64,000 nucleotides of DNA from Prauserella aidingensis (lineage in GTDB: Bacteria > Actinomycetota > Actinomycetes > Mycobacteriales > Pseudonocardiaceae). The notes under the pieces are model-generated. The model did not search any database, was not told the origin of the DNA, and saw only the letters and a list, made by a program, of their open reading frames with translations. Of the stretch, positions 8,110 through 16,475 are shown piece after piece. How positions within the stretch are numbered: the stretch's first letter is position 1; the number at the start of each line of letters is the position of its first letter. The DNA is taken from positions 1 to 64,000 of the forward strand of contig NZ_JAMTCN010000017.1 in the NCBI RefSeq assembly GCF_024171865.1, written 5' to 3'. Both the position numbers and the translations under genes were made by a program.

Positions 8110-8211
8110 CTACTCCCTCGGTTTGCGGGCGAAGATGTCGTCCATCGCCCTGGCAGCTTCCTCCATCACCGGCCGGATCTGGTGCCGGTAGATCCGAGGC
8201 GTCTTACTCAT
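8110..8211 (-). pseudogene. C-terminal stub of a tyrosine site-specific integrase
   Basis: The frame encodes 33 residues, including IYRHQIRPVMEEAARAMDDIF, which matches the extreme C-terminus of actinomycete tyrosine integrases (the ...YRHQIRPVI...A..MD.IF tail that follows the catalytic Tyr). The catalytic RHRY domain is missing. It points toward the 3' end of tRNA-Pro about 90 bp away, exactly where the int gene of a tRNA-integrated element lies. An ATG at 8211 overlaps the end of the upstream gene by 8 nt, so the stub may still be translated by coupling. It is most likely a relic of an integrative element. Confidence 0.65.
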
Positions 8212-8503
8212 CGACGCCGAGCCATTCGTGCCAGCAGGCGTGGCAGTCGAACAGGGCCGGCGGCACGCGGCGCCGGCGGCGAGGTACGACGACCTGGCGG
8301 CCGCACAGCATCTCGGCCACGGTGTCGGCAGCCGGCGCGTCGACCGTGCCGCCGATGTGGCGCACGCCTTCGACCACCGGGCGCCAGCCCGGCACGGCGT
8401 CGAGATCAGGCGTATCGGGGTCGGCCTCGACCGGCCATCCGTCCGGTCCCACGGTCACCAGGCCGCCGTCGGCGTGCTGCACGAGCCACATGGCGGGCAG
8501 CAT
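8204..8503 (-). CDS. hypothetical protein, accessory
   Basis: A 99-residue protein of unknown family. Residues 6-45 look like a small beta-rich unit (WLVQHADGGLVTVGPDGWPVEADPDT read in short strands), and the C-terminus has a CHACWHEWLG segment with a Cys/His cluster that could bind metal. It lies between the XRE regulator (53 bp upstream) and the integrase stub (8-nt overlap) on one strand, so the three probably form one transcript. Its start is uncertain; no strong ribosome binding site precedes ATG 8503. Confidence 0.55.
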   Translation of the reverse strand: MLPAMWLVQHADGGLVTVGPDGWPVEADPDTPDLDAVPGWRPVVEGVRHIGGTVDAPAADTVAEMLCGRQVVVPRRRRRVPPALFDCHACWHEWLGVDE

Positions 8504-8556
8504 CGCGGGCCGCGAGAGGGGTGGCAGGTACGGCTTGTACCCCTCACCCGGTCAGG

Positions 8557-9786
8557 TCACGCGGCGACGCCGACCCGTTCGCACAGGTCCCGCACGTCCT
8601 CGGCCAGCCCGGTCGGCGGCCGCTTGCGCAGCCCGACGAGCATCTCGCGGGCGTGCCCGTTGTAGCGGATCGTTTCCGAGGCGGTGCGCTCGCTCGAGTT
8701 CAGCAGGGCCCACGTTGCGTGCCGGTCGCCGCGCTGCCAGTGCGCCCGCGACACCTCGATCAGGTGCCGCGACCGACGCGCCAACGAGGGGATCGCCTCG
8801 GCGTCGAACCGGTCCGCGACCTGCAACGCCTCGCCGGGCCGCTGCAAGTCGACGGCGATCGTGACCGCGTGCGCGCCCATGACCGGCTGCGAGAAACTCG
8901 ACTGCACATGCCGATACCCGGTGCCCAGATCGCGGGCGATCCGGTCGGCCGTCTCCCAACGCGCCATCGCCTCGCCGTGCCGGCCCCGCCGGGCGTGCAC
9001 CAGTGCGCATTCGACCTCGAGCGCGCCGGCCATGCCCCGCCAGTCGGCGTGTTGCTGGTCGTAGGGCTGTAGCTGCCGGATCGCGTCCTCGGCCAGCGCG
9101 AGCGCCTCGTCCCACCGGCCGGACTCGCGCAGCGCCTGCACCATCGCCCACGCGCCACCTGCCGCGACGAGCGGGTCATCGGCCTCCTGCCCCTCGGTGA
9201 GCGCGCGGTCAGCCACCATCCACACCAGCTCGGGCGCCGGCTGGTAGGCGACGTAGAAGTCGGCGAGCTGGTAGACGCCGGAGAGCACGCGCCGCGCCTG
9301 GCGCCGATCGTCACCACGCAACGCGCGCACGGCCGCCTGCGCATCGCGAATCAGGTCCGGCAGCACCGCGCCGAGCTGGGTGCGGTGATCCGGCGTCGAG
9401 TGGCGCACCCGCCACGCCCGTTCGAGGCGCCGCGCGAGATGCTCGACGTTCGGCGGCGCGGCAGGCATCGCCCCCGCGACGCGGTACTCGGTGATCGCGG
9501 CCTGCACCGCAGGCAGGGCGGCGTGCCGGGTGCCGGCGAACATCTCGACCGACACGGCGTCACCGTTGCCGGTCAGCTCGGCCAGGTCGTCGAGCTCGAG
9601 CGCATGCGCGAGCTTGAGCAGCATGTTCAGCCGCGGTGTCTGCAACCGCCCGTTCTCCACGGCTTTGAGCCACTCGGCGGACCGTTCCACCAGCCCGGCG
9701 AGCACCGGGCGGGACAGTCCCGCGCGCTCGCGGAAGAACTTGATGCGCTGCCCGACGGTCACCTCGTCGTGCGGCTGCGGGTACAT
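8557..9786 (-). CDS. XRE-family regulator with TPR-like C-terminal domain
   Basis: A 409-residue protein. Residues about 10-65 form a Cro/C1-type HTH (TVGQRIKFFRERAGLSRPVLAGLVE..AEWLKAVENGR); the rest is a helical TPR-like array (repeated WDEALALAEDAI, GEAMARWETADRIAR, PGEALQVADRF, WALLNSSERTA). This architecture is common for actinomycete regulators that respond to peptides or control mobile or differentiation genes. The start is ATG 9786. Four copies of CTTCGCGGA or its complement lie upstream and are candidate operators. Position suggests it belonged to the integrative element whose integrase stub is downstream. Confidence 0.8.
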   Translation of the reverse strand: MYPQPHDEVTVGQRIKFFRERAGLSRPVLAGLVERSAEWLKAVENGRLQTPRLNMLLKLAHALELDDLAELTGNGDAVSVEMFAGTRHAALPAVQAAITEYRVAGAMPAAPPNVEHLARRLERAWRVRHSTPDHRTQLGAVLPDLIRDAQAAVRALRGDDRRQARRVLSGVYQLADFYVAYQPAPELVWMVADRALTEGQEADDPLVAAGGAWAMVQALRESGRWDEALALAEDAIRQLQPYDQQHADWRGMAGALEVECALVHARRGRHGEAMARWETADRIARDLGTGYRHVQSSFSQPVMGAHAVTIAVDLQRPGEALQVADRFDAEAIPSLARRSRHLIEVSRAHWQRGDRHATWALLNSSERTASETIRYNGHAREMLVGLRKRPPTGLAEDVRDLCERVGVAA

Positions 9787-10250
9787 AGCACCACACCCTT
9801 CGCGGAGTCGATGCCCTTCGCGGACGCCCACGGTGGCCAAACCCGGGGGCGTCACCTCCGCGAAGAGGACGCGGCCAGGGTAGCGCGATCACCACCCCGA
9901 CAGGATCGGCCAACCGCGCGGCACCGCAAGGCCGGCGACGTCGCCGACGCGACACCCGCCGCAAACACACTCCCGTGGTTGTACAGCGCTACGAGTCCGC
10001 GAAGAAAGCGTTGTCGCGGTGCGCTCCTGCCGGACACGGGCGAGGATGAGCCCCCGCCGCTGTTGCCGTTCCCACCGGGCTCGGGCGGCGGTACGCCGTC
10101 GCAAATCCCACGCGGCCCGGCGACGCCCACCGACCAGGCATGACGACAACGCGTCGGTCGCAGCCGCACACTCCTCGCGAGTAGCGCACCGTATTCCGGG
10201 GAAGTCGACGGTGGAGCGTTCGGAACGTCTCGGTCACACGGGAGGGGACG
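9787..10250. promoter_or_regulatory. long upstream region of the XRE gene with four repeated elements
   Basis: CCTTCGCGGA occurs at 9797-9806 and 9815-9824 (18 bp apart, direct), and its inverted core TCCGCGAAG occurs at 9857-9865 and 9996-10004. The copies cluster upstream of the XRE start, so they are candidate binding sites for that regulator or another one. No gene with credible composition was found in this 464-bp stretch, and no duplicate of the tRNA-Pro 3' end (attR) was seen. Confidence 0.45.
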
Positions 10251-10565
10251 ATGACACACTCACGACCGTCGACCGGCGACCACGTCGGCGACGCCACCAC
10301 CGTCGGCCGCACCCGCTCCGGCGGGCTGTGGGTCGGCCTGATCGTCGCCGCGATCGTCCTGGTACTGCTGCTGGTCTTCATCCTCCAGAACCTGCAGAGC
10401 GTGCAGATCAACCTGCTCGGATTCAACGGCCACCTGCCCTTGGCCGTCGCGATCCTCCTGGGGTTCGCGGCAGGCGCCGTCCTCATCGCCGTCCCCGGGA
10501 CAGTGCGGATCATGCAGCTGCGCCGCAACGTGCGCCGCGGAGGCAACGGCACGCCCACCACCTGA
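10251..10565 (+). CDS. LapA-domain (DUF1049) membrane protein
   Basis: A 104-residue inner-membrane protein with two helices (about residues 26-45, VGLIVAAIVLVLLLVFILQN, and 62-82) linked by the LapA/DUF1049 signature QNLQSVQINLLGF. In enterobacteria LapA works with LapB in envelope homeostasis; in actinobacteria the domain is found as a stand-alone protein of unknown role. The start is ATG 10251 with GGAGGGGACG just upstream. It converges on mgtE through a perfect hairpin. Confidence 0.8.
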   Translation: MTHSRPSTGDHVGDATTVGRTRSGGLWVGLIVAAIVLVLLLVFILQNLQSVQINLLGFNGHLPLAVAILLGFAAGAVLIAVPGTVRIMQLRRNVRRGGNGTPTT

Positions 10566-10602
10566 CGACGACCGACGAGCGCCCCGGGCGACACGGCCGC
10601 AC

Positions 10603-10635
10603 GCGCGGGCCGGCGTCGGCGGCGCCGGCCCGCGC
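10603..10635. terminator. bidirectional hairpin, lapA-like / mgtE
   Basis: GCGCGGGCCGGCG (10603-10615) pairs perfectly with CGCCGGCCCGCGC (10623-10635) around a 7-nt loop. It directly abuts the mgtE stop codon. Confidence 0.75.
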
Positions 10636-11973
10636 TCAGACGCCGAGCACGGCGTGGGCGATGAGGAAGTAGATCAACAAGCCCGTGGCGTCAACGAGCG
10701 TCGTGACGAGCGGTGCGGAGATCACCGCCGGGTCGATACCGAGCCGCTTGGCCAGCAACGGCATCGTGGCGCCGACCGTGGCGGCCCAACTGCAGATCAC
10801 CACCAGCGACAGGGCGACGGTCGTGGCCACCGGCACGTCGACCAGCACACTGCCGATCACCAATCCGACCGCGCCGAGCGCCGCGCCGAGCAGCAGGCCC
10901 ACCCTGCTCTCCCTCCAGGCCACCCGCAACAGATCCCGCGTGCGGACCTCTCCGACGGCGAGCGCGCGCACGGTGGCCGTCGCCGCCTGCGCACCCGCGT
11001 TCCCACCCGCACCGGTCAGCAACGGGATGAACAGGGCCAGTGCGGTGACCGCGGTCAACGACGCCTCGAAGAACTGCAACACGTTGACGGTCAGCGTCGC
11101 CGCCACGATGAGCAGCAACAGCCATACCACCCGCGACCGGGCCAGCTGCACGACGCTCGCCGACATGTAGTGGCCGCTCCACGGCGCCGCGGCAGCCTGC
11201 CTGGCGATGTCCTCGGTGTCGGCCGCCTCGATGACCTCGAACGCGTCGTCGATCGTGAGCAGCCCCAGCACCCGGTTCTCACTGTCGACCACGGGCAGCG
11301 CCAGCACGTTCGCCTCCTGCATGAGGCGTGCGGCGTCCTCCGCCTGACCGGTGGCCTCGACCACCGGATAGTCCTCTTTGAGCAGTTCGGTCACGGGCCG
11401 GTCCGGGGCGCTCAACACGACGTCGCGCAACGACACGACGCCCACGAAACGCCGCTGGTCGTCGGTGACCGGCAGGGTGTAGACGGTCTCGGCGTCGGCG
11501 CCGCGGTCGCGCACCACCTCGAGCGCCTCCCCTGCCGTCCGCCGCTGCCGCAACGCCACGGTCTCCGGACTCATGTACCGGCCGACGGACCCGTCCGGGT
11601 AGCCGAGCAGGCCGGCCGTCATCGACCGCTTCCGCGGGCTGAGCCCGGCGAGTACCTGCCTGGCGAACTTCGCCGGTGCCTCACCGAGCAGTCGCGCGCG
11701 GTCGTCGGGATCCATCTCCTCGACGACGTCCTGGAACGCCTCGCCGCGCAGTTCGGCGAGCACCTTGTGCTGGTCCGGCGGGTCGAGCTCCTCGAACACC
11801 GTCAACGCACGGTCCTTGTCGAGCAGCCGGAACAGCAGCGCGGCTCGGACCCCGTCGGCGCGGGCGAGCTCGTCGGCGACCTCGTGCGGCGGATGGTCGG
11901 CGACCCACCTCTCCAGCCCCGGCAGGTCGTGTGCGTCGAACAGGTCGTCCAGCGTGTCCGTGTCCGCGGTCAT
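10636..11973 (-). CDS. mgtE: magnesium transporter MgtE
   Basis: A 445-residue Mg2+ channel/transporter of the cytoplasmic membrane. It has the three usual parts: an N-terminal helical MgtE_N domain (about 1-125, LLFRLLDKDRALTVFEELDPPDQ), two CBS domains (about 125-250, with the LPVTDDQRRFVGVVSLRDV and LALPVVDSENRVLGLLTIDD strands) and a membrane domain of five helices (about 285-445) with the conserved GAGGNAGAQAATATVRALA ion-path segment. The start is ATG 11973 with GGAGGAG upstream; a longer in-frame extension is unlikely. In this family the N and CBS domains sense cytosolic Mg2+ and gate the pore. The gene is monocistronic. Confidence 0.92.
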   Translation of the reverse strand: MTADTDTLDDLFDAHDLPGLERWVADHPPHEVADELARADGVRAALLFRLLDKDRALTVFEELDPPDQHKVLAELRGEAFQDVVEEMDPDDRARLLGEAPAKFARQVLAGLSPRKRSMTAGLLGYPDGSVGRYMSPETVALRQRRTAGEALEVVRDRGADAETVYTLPVTDDQRRFVGVVSLRDVVLSAPDRPVTELLKEDYPVVEATGQAEDAARLMQEANVLALPVVDSENRVLGLLTIDDAFEVIEAADTEDIARQAAAAPWSGHYMSASVVQLARSRVVWLLLLIVAATLTVNVLQFFEASLTAVTALALFIPLLTGAGGNAGAQAATATVRALAVGEVRTRDLLRVAWRESRVGLLLGAALGAVGLVIGSVLVDVPVATTVALSLVVICSWAATVGATMPLLAKRLGIDPAVISAPLVTTLVDATGLLIYFLIAHAVLGV

Positions 11974-12140
11974 CCCGCTACTCCTCCGCTGCCTGCTGCC
12001 CGAGGCATCTCGGCGCCTGTCGCGTTCCATCATTCGCGATCCCGGCGCACATGCACGCTCGCGACGCGGGCAGGGTGCGGTGAGCCACAGCCGAACGTGT
12101 CACACCTGCCGCTCCGGCCCCGATCGGCGAGGATGAACCC

Positions 12141-12857
12141 GTGACCGACTCACGCCGCCGCGACACCCTCGCCGCCGGCGACGGATGGCCTGCCTCGGTG
12201 CGCGCCGACGTCGAGACACTCTGGCACTTCCACCGCATCGACGATCCGTTGCGGCCCGTCGACGTCGCCGTGGGACTCGGCAGTCACGACGCGGGCGTCG
12301 CCGTCCGCACCGCCGCGCTGTATCACCGCGGCCTGTTCCCGCTCGTCGTGTTCACCGGCGCCACCACGCCCACGACCGCCGGGCGGTTCCCGCGCGGCGA
12401 AGCCGTCCACTTCCGCGAGATCGCCCTGCGCCACGGGGTCCCCGCCGACGCCGTGCGCATTGACACCGAAGCCACCAGCACCGTCGGCAACATCGACAAC
12501 ACCCGCGCCCTGCTCGCAGCCGAGGGCCGCACGCCACGCAGCGTGCTGCTCGTCTCGCGCCCGTACCAGCAACGCCGGGCACGGGCCGTCGCGGCCGCCC
12601 GCTGGCCGGACGTCGACGTCCACTGCACCGGCGGCGACCAGGACCTCGACACGTATCTCGCCTCGCTCGGCGACCCGGACCGCGTGGCGACCATGCTCGT
12701 CGGCGACACCCAGCGACTCGACCTGCAAGGCCGCTCCGGCGAGATCGCACCCCAGCGCATTCCGGATCACGTCCGCCGCGCCTACGACCGCCTCGTCGCC
12801 GCCGGTTACACCGACCGCCTCATCACGCCCCACCCGGAGCTCACCGACCTGAGCTGA
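12141..12857 (+). CDS. YdcF-like DUF218 protein
   Basis: A 238-residue cytoplasmic DUF218 protein without a membrane segment. It begins with VETLWHFHRIDDPL and VDVAVGLGSHDAGVAVRTAALY, and has LVVFTGATTPTT, the ETAxST-type signature as DTEATSTVGNIDNTRALL, and VLLVSRPYQQRRARAVAAARWP. This soluble subgroup is widespread in actinobacteria and resembles E. coli YdcF, which binds S-adenosylmethionine in vitro; the physiological role is unknown. The start is GTG 12141. It is the second DUF218 protein in the window but is not close in sequence to the one at 6266. Confidence 0.8.
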   Translation: MTDSRRRDTLAAGDGWPASVRADVETLWHFHRIDDPLRPVDVAVGLGSHDAGVAVRTAALYHRGLFPLVVFTGATTPTTAGRFPRGEAVHFREIALRHGVPADAVRIDTEATSTVGNIDNTRALLAAEGRTPRSVLLVSRPYQQRRARAVAAARWPDVDVHCTGGDQDLDTYLASLGDPDRVATMLVGDTQRLDLQGRSGEIAPQRIPDHVRRAYDRLVAAGYTDRLITPHPELTDLS

Positions 12858-13018
12858 ACGCGGCCACGGTGGAAAGGCGGCCACAGTGGAAAGGACGCGG
12901 CGCCGGAGAGAACGGTGTCCGGACGGGCGGATTCGACGGCCACGCACCCGCGGCCGTTCCCGGCTGTGACCAGTGCCCCGATGCCGACGATCAGGACATC
13001 CGGCGACGCCGCGAACAC

Positions 13019-13024
13019 TACGCT
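13019..13024 (+). promoter_or_regulatory. -10 element of the Pro-rich membrane protein gene
   Basis: TACGCT, then 7 nt, then ATG 13032; no ribosome binding site. Confidence 0.45.
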
Positions 13025-13031
13025 GCCGTCC

Positions 13032-13883
13032 ATGCCGCCGACACCGCCCGGCCCGCACGGCACCCCCGGCCCGCCCGGACCGGCGCCCCACGGACAGCCC
13101 TCGCGATCCGGACCGCAGGGGCCGCACTGGCCACCGGGACCGTGGCCCCCGAACGCAGCCGCCAACCTGTCGCCCGCACCGCGCCACGACAACCGCCACG
13201 CCCCGGCCGGCGATCCGCGATTCCAGGACCGCGTCCCGGGGTGGTGGGCCGACTTCGGCCGCGCGCTGCTGTGCGCCGTCGCCGCCATCGCCATATCCAC
13301 CGGCCTTCTCGCGCTCGCGCAGACCGGCATGCTCCGCACCCGGAACCGGGACATCATCGCCGGCGGAACCGACTTCGCCGCGGTCCTCGTCACGATGCAG
13401 GGCCTGAGCTGGGGCCTGTTCCTGCTCGTACCGAGCCGCGGCGACAACGGGTACCGCACGCGGAGCCTGGCGCCGCTCCTCGTCGCCGGCATCCTCGCGT
13501 CCGCGTTCGTGCAACAGGCCATCATGCTGTTCTGGCCGGCCATCATGGGATCGAACGCGACCCCGGGCACGGTCGGCGCCACCGTGGACGGCGACCCCCT
13601 GGCCGTCGCCACCACCTTCGCCCTGCTCGTCGCGACGACCTCCTGGTTCGCGGCCACCTGGGTCGCGATGACCTGCTGGGGATGGCGTGCCGCGCTGGGC
13701 GCGGTGGTGCCGTTCCTCGGCGCGATCGGGGTGTTCGGCTGGACGGCGGTGACCACCTTCGGCGACGCGCCGACCTCGGCGTCCTTGTTCGGGTGGGCCG
13801 CGGCCGCCGCGACGGGGCTCGCGGCCGTGGCACTCACCGGCGCGCTGCTGACCTGCGCGCGCCGCACAGCCCGTCCCGGGTGA
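13032..13883 (+). CDS. membrane protein with Pro-rich N-terminus, unknown
   Basis: A 283-residue protein. The first 60 residues are Pro/Gly-rich (PPTPPGPHGTPGPPGPAP), presumably a disordered cytoplasmic tail. About six predicted membrane helices follow (for example ALLCAVAAIAISTGLLALAQ; LLVAGILASAFVQQAIMLFW; TFALLVATTSWFAATWVAM; LGAVVPFLGAIGVFGWTAV). I see no catalytic motif. I chose ATG 13032 because TACGCT ends 7 nt upstream (leaderless); a GTG 117 nt further upstream is in frame. It could be a component of a secretion or envelope system, but nothing in the neighbourhood supports a particular role. Confidence 0.6.
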   Translation: MPPTPPGPHGTPGPPGPAPHGQPSRSGPQGPHWPPGPWPPNAAANLSPAPRHDNRHAPAGDPRFQDRVPGWWADFGRALLCAVAAIAISTGLLALAQTGMLRTRNRDIIAGGTDFAAVLVTMQGLSWGLFLLVPSRGDNGYRTRSLAPLLVAGILASAFVQQAIMLFWPAIMGSNATPGTVGATVDGDPLAVATTFALLVATTSWFAATWVAMTCWGWRAALGAVVPFLGAIGVFGWTAVTTFGDAPTSASLFGWAAAAATGLAAVALTGALLTCARRTARPG

Positions 13884-14038
13884 CCGCGCCCTGGACGACG
13901 CCACACGACCGCACCGGCTCACGAATCCGTTTCGTCCCGATCACGGTCGCGAAACGATGCAGCGGGAACACTGTCCGTGAAAACGCGCATCCTAACCGGT
14001 GAGTCCTACCTCACCTCTCATGTTCACCAAAACGGAAT

Positions 14039-15235
14039 GTGAGAGCCTCAGCACCCATGCGGACAGCGGAGGTGGCCCTCTGGGCCGCGGTGGGCCTGGC
14101 AGCAGTGGCGATCGTCGCCGTGTCGCTCGCCGGCTGGCAGCTCGTCGTCGCGCGCCGGCAGGTACAGCAGATCCGAAGACTGGCCGTCAAGGTCCGCGAC
14201 CTGTCCGCGGAGACACAGAGTCACGCCGGGCAGGCGGCCGAGGCCGACGAGAGCGCCCGCGACCAGGCGCGCTGGGCGTGGGAACAGGTCAAGCTCGCCA
14301 GTACGCAGCTCGAACAGGCCCAGCAGGAGAACCAGGCCAGCGCCCAGGCGGAACAGTGGGAGTGGGCCTACGCCCTGACCATGGCCGCCCGTGAACTCGT
14401 CGACACCAGCACCGAACTCATCCGCATCGGCCTCGACACACAGGTGGCGCCGCACTACCGCCAGTCCGCGAACCGGCACTACCGCCAGTCCTGCCAACGC
14501 TGGCAGGACACGATGATCAAGGCGTTGTCCCGGACCTCACCGAGCCTGGAGGTGCAGCACCAGCTCATCGCGTTCGGCTATGTGCACCAACGCCTCCACG
14601 GCCACATCGACGTCCTGCTGCGCGCCACCGAAACCGGCACCGTGTCCGACAAGGATCCCGTGGCTCAGAGCGTCCACGCACTGCGCCACGAACTGGCCAA
14701 CGTGCACCGGCAGTTCCAGCGCACGGTCAGCGCCAGTCTCGCCACGGCAGGTGAGACCGAGTTCCACGACAGCGGCGTCGCCGATGCGGGCACCCGCAGC
14801 ATCCAGGCCGCGCCCACCGACGACCGGTCCCCGCACGTCTCCGCACCGCACACAGCCGCACCGCAGCACTCCCCCGCCCCGACGTCGTCGCCACCGACCG
14901 CAACCCCGCAGCCTGCAACCCCACAGACCCCGCCCCCACAGACCGCAGCTCCACAGACCGCAGCTCCGCAGGCCGCAGCCTCGCGGGCCCGGCCCCCGCA
15001 GGCAGGAACCCAGCAGAACGGGGTCCGGCAGAACGGCGTCCGGCAGAACGGGGCAGCACCGCCGGTCGCCCAGCGGAACGGCTCTCCGCGGACCGGGACG
15101 GACCAGAGCGCGACCCGCCAGATCGCCAACACCGCAGGCGAGTCGCAACGCACCCCGGAGGCGGTCCCCGACGCGGGACCGGCACCGCAGGGTCCGCCCG
15201 CCAAAGCCAGGACACCGCAGGCACGCACCGCCTAG
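14039..15235 (+). CDS. single-pass membrane protein with coiled coil and repetitive tail
   Basis: A 398-residue protein of unknown family. One membrane helix (about residues 9-31, EVALWAAVGLAAVAIVAVSL) is followed by a long helix/coiled-coil region (about 35-115) rich in Gln/Glu/Ala, then a folded-looking helical part to about residue 235. The last 160 residues are low complexity and repetitive: PQTAAPQTAAPQAA and (V/Q)RQNGVRQNG units. The start is GTG 14039, with ATG 14057 as an alternative. The C-terminal tail is probably disordered and cytoplasmic. It is not obviously linked to the sigma-factor gene that converges on it. Confidence 0.6.
   Translation: MRASAPMRTAEVALWAAVGLAAVAIVAVSLAGWQLVVARRQVQQIRRLAVKVRDLSAETQSHAGQAAEADESARDQARWAWEQVKLASTQLEQAQQENQASAQAEQWEWAYALTMAARELVDTSTELIRIGLDTQVAPHYRQSANRHYRQSCQRWQDTMIKALSRTSPSLEVQHQLIAFGYVHQRLHGHIDVLLRATETGTVSDKDPVAQSVHALRHELANVHRQFQRTVSASLATAGETEFHDSGVADAGTRSIQAAPTDDRSPHVSAPHTAAPQHSPAPTSSPPTATPQPATPQTPPPQTAAPQTAAPQAAASRARPPQAGTQQNGVRQNGVRQNGAAPPVAQRNGSPRTGTDQSATRQIANTAGESQRTPEAVPDAGPAPQGPPAKARTPQARTA
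14926..15055 (+). repeat. in-gene short tandem repeats
   Basis: Within the 14039 gene, ACAGACCGCAGCTCC-type 15-mers (coding PQTAA) repeat around 14937-14972, and a 15-bp unit coding QNGVR repeats around 15013-15050. Both keep the reading frame, so copy number can vary without breaking the gene. Confidence 0.6.
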
Positions 15236-15248
15236 CTGTACCCGGCGC

Positions 15249-16475
15249 TCAGCCGTCGCCGGGCGCGAGCCGCCGCAGCCGGGACCGCAGGTGCCGCTGT
15301 TCGGCGAGACCGACCGCATCGGCGATCGCGCGGCGGTAGGCTGCCACCGCCTCCTCGCCGCGGCCCGACCGTTCCAGCAGATGCGCCCGCACGGCCTCCA
15401 GCCGCGGCAGCCCGGGGCTGCGCGCCGCCAGCTCGTCGAGCGCGGCCAACCCGGCCGCGTCGCCGTGGACCATGGCCTGCGCGACGATGCGATTCAGCGT
15501 GATCGTCGGATTCGCGTGCCCGGTCACCGACTCCAGCAGCCGGTACAGCACGAGGATCTCCTCCCAGTCCGTGCGGTCGGTGTCGGGGGCCTCGGCGTGC
15601 AGCGCCGCGATGCACGCCTGCAGCAGGTACGGACCCGGCTCGGCCCCGGCCACGACCCGCTCCACCAGTGCCGTGCCCTCGGCGATCAGCGCGCGGTCCC
15701 ACAGCGAGCGGTCCTGTTCGTCGAGAGGTCGCAGTGCCCCGCCCGGACCGATGCGCGCGGGCTGGCGCGCCTCCGTCAACAGCATCAGCGCCAGCAGTCC
15801 GGCCACCTCGGCCGAATCGGGCACGCTGTCCCGCAACGATCGTGCGAGCCGGATCGCCTCGGCGGCCAGGTCGGCGTCCCGCGGCGGCGCACCGCCGGTG
15901 GTGTGGTGGGCTTCGGTGAACATCAGGTACAGCACGTCCAGGACCGACGTGAGCCGCTCCGCCGCGTGTTCCGGCCTCGGCAACGCCCTCCCCGTCGCGG
16001 CCAGCGCGCGTTTGGCGCGCGTGATGCGCTGCGCGATCGTCCGCTCGGGCAGCTGGTACACCCCGGCGATCTGCGCCGTCGTCAGGCCCGCCACGGCGCG
16101 CAGCGTCAACGCGACCCGGCCCGCCCGCGGCAGCTCCGGATGGCAGCACAGCTGCAGCACCAGCAGCGAGTCGTCCCGCTCCGCCGCCTCCGGATGCACG
16201 GGCGGATGCAACCGCGCCGCCCGCTCCTCACGGTCCCTGCGCCGGGCGTCGCTGCGGACCCGGTCCACGAACCGCCTGCGCGCGGTCGCCGTCAACCAGC
16301 CCAGCGGGTCGTCCGGCGAGCCGGAGGGCCACTGCCGGTGGGCGTCGAGCAGTGCCTCCTGCACCGCGTCCTCGCACAGATCGAACCGCGCGCTGCCGTA
16401 GCCGCGCACCAGGCGGGCGAGGACCCGCGGCGCCGCCTCGCGCCACAGGTCCGCCGCCCGGTTCTCGTCGGTCAC
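15249..16475 (-). CDS. ECF sigma factor, ECF42-type, with C-terminal TPR-like extension
   Basis: A 408-residue sigma-70-family factor. Region 2 (about residues 10-80, LCEDAVQEALLDAHRQWP, PLGWLTATARRRFVDRVRSD) and region 4 (about 125-185, LTLRAVAGLTTAQIAGVYQLPERTIAQRITRAK) are followed by a DUF6596/TPR-like domain of about 220 residues (LMLLTEARQPARIG, LLESVTGHANPTITLNRIVAQA). Such long ECF factors paired with a DGPF/YCII protein form group ECF42. No anti-sigma gene is present; in this group the extension is needed for activity. GTG 16475 overlaps the stop of the upstream YCII gene (GTGA), so translation is coupled. Confidence 0.88.
   Translation of the reverse strand: MTDENRAADLWREAAPRVLARLVRGYGSARFDLCEDAVQEALLDAHRQWPSGSPDDPLGWLTATARRRFVDRVRSDARRRDREERAARLHPPVHPEAAERDDSLLVLQLCCHPELPRAGRVALTLRAVAGLTTAQIAGVYQLPERTIAQRITRAKRALAATGRALPRPEHAAERLTSVLDVLYLMFTEAHHTTGGAPPRDADLAAEAIRLARSLRDSVPDSAEVAGLLALMLLTEARQPARIGPGGALRPLDEQDRSLWDRALIAEGTALVERVVAGAEPGPYLLQACIAALHAEAPDTDRTDWEEILVLYRLLESVTGHANPTITLNRIVAQAMVHGDAAGLAALDELAARSPGLPRLEAVRAHLLERSGRGEEAVAAYRRAIADAVGLAEQRHLRSRLRRLAPGDG

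Noticed and set aside
10019-10250. Possible attR copy for the element next to tRNA-Pro
   Set aside because: No second copy of the tRNA 3' sequence (GGTTCAAATCCTG) was seen in the window.
9852-10259. A 135-codon minus-strand frame upstream of the XRE gene
   Set aside because: Composition is not protein-like, there is no ribosome binding site and no family resemblance; it overlaps the repeated operator-like elements.
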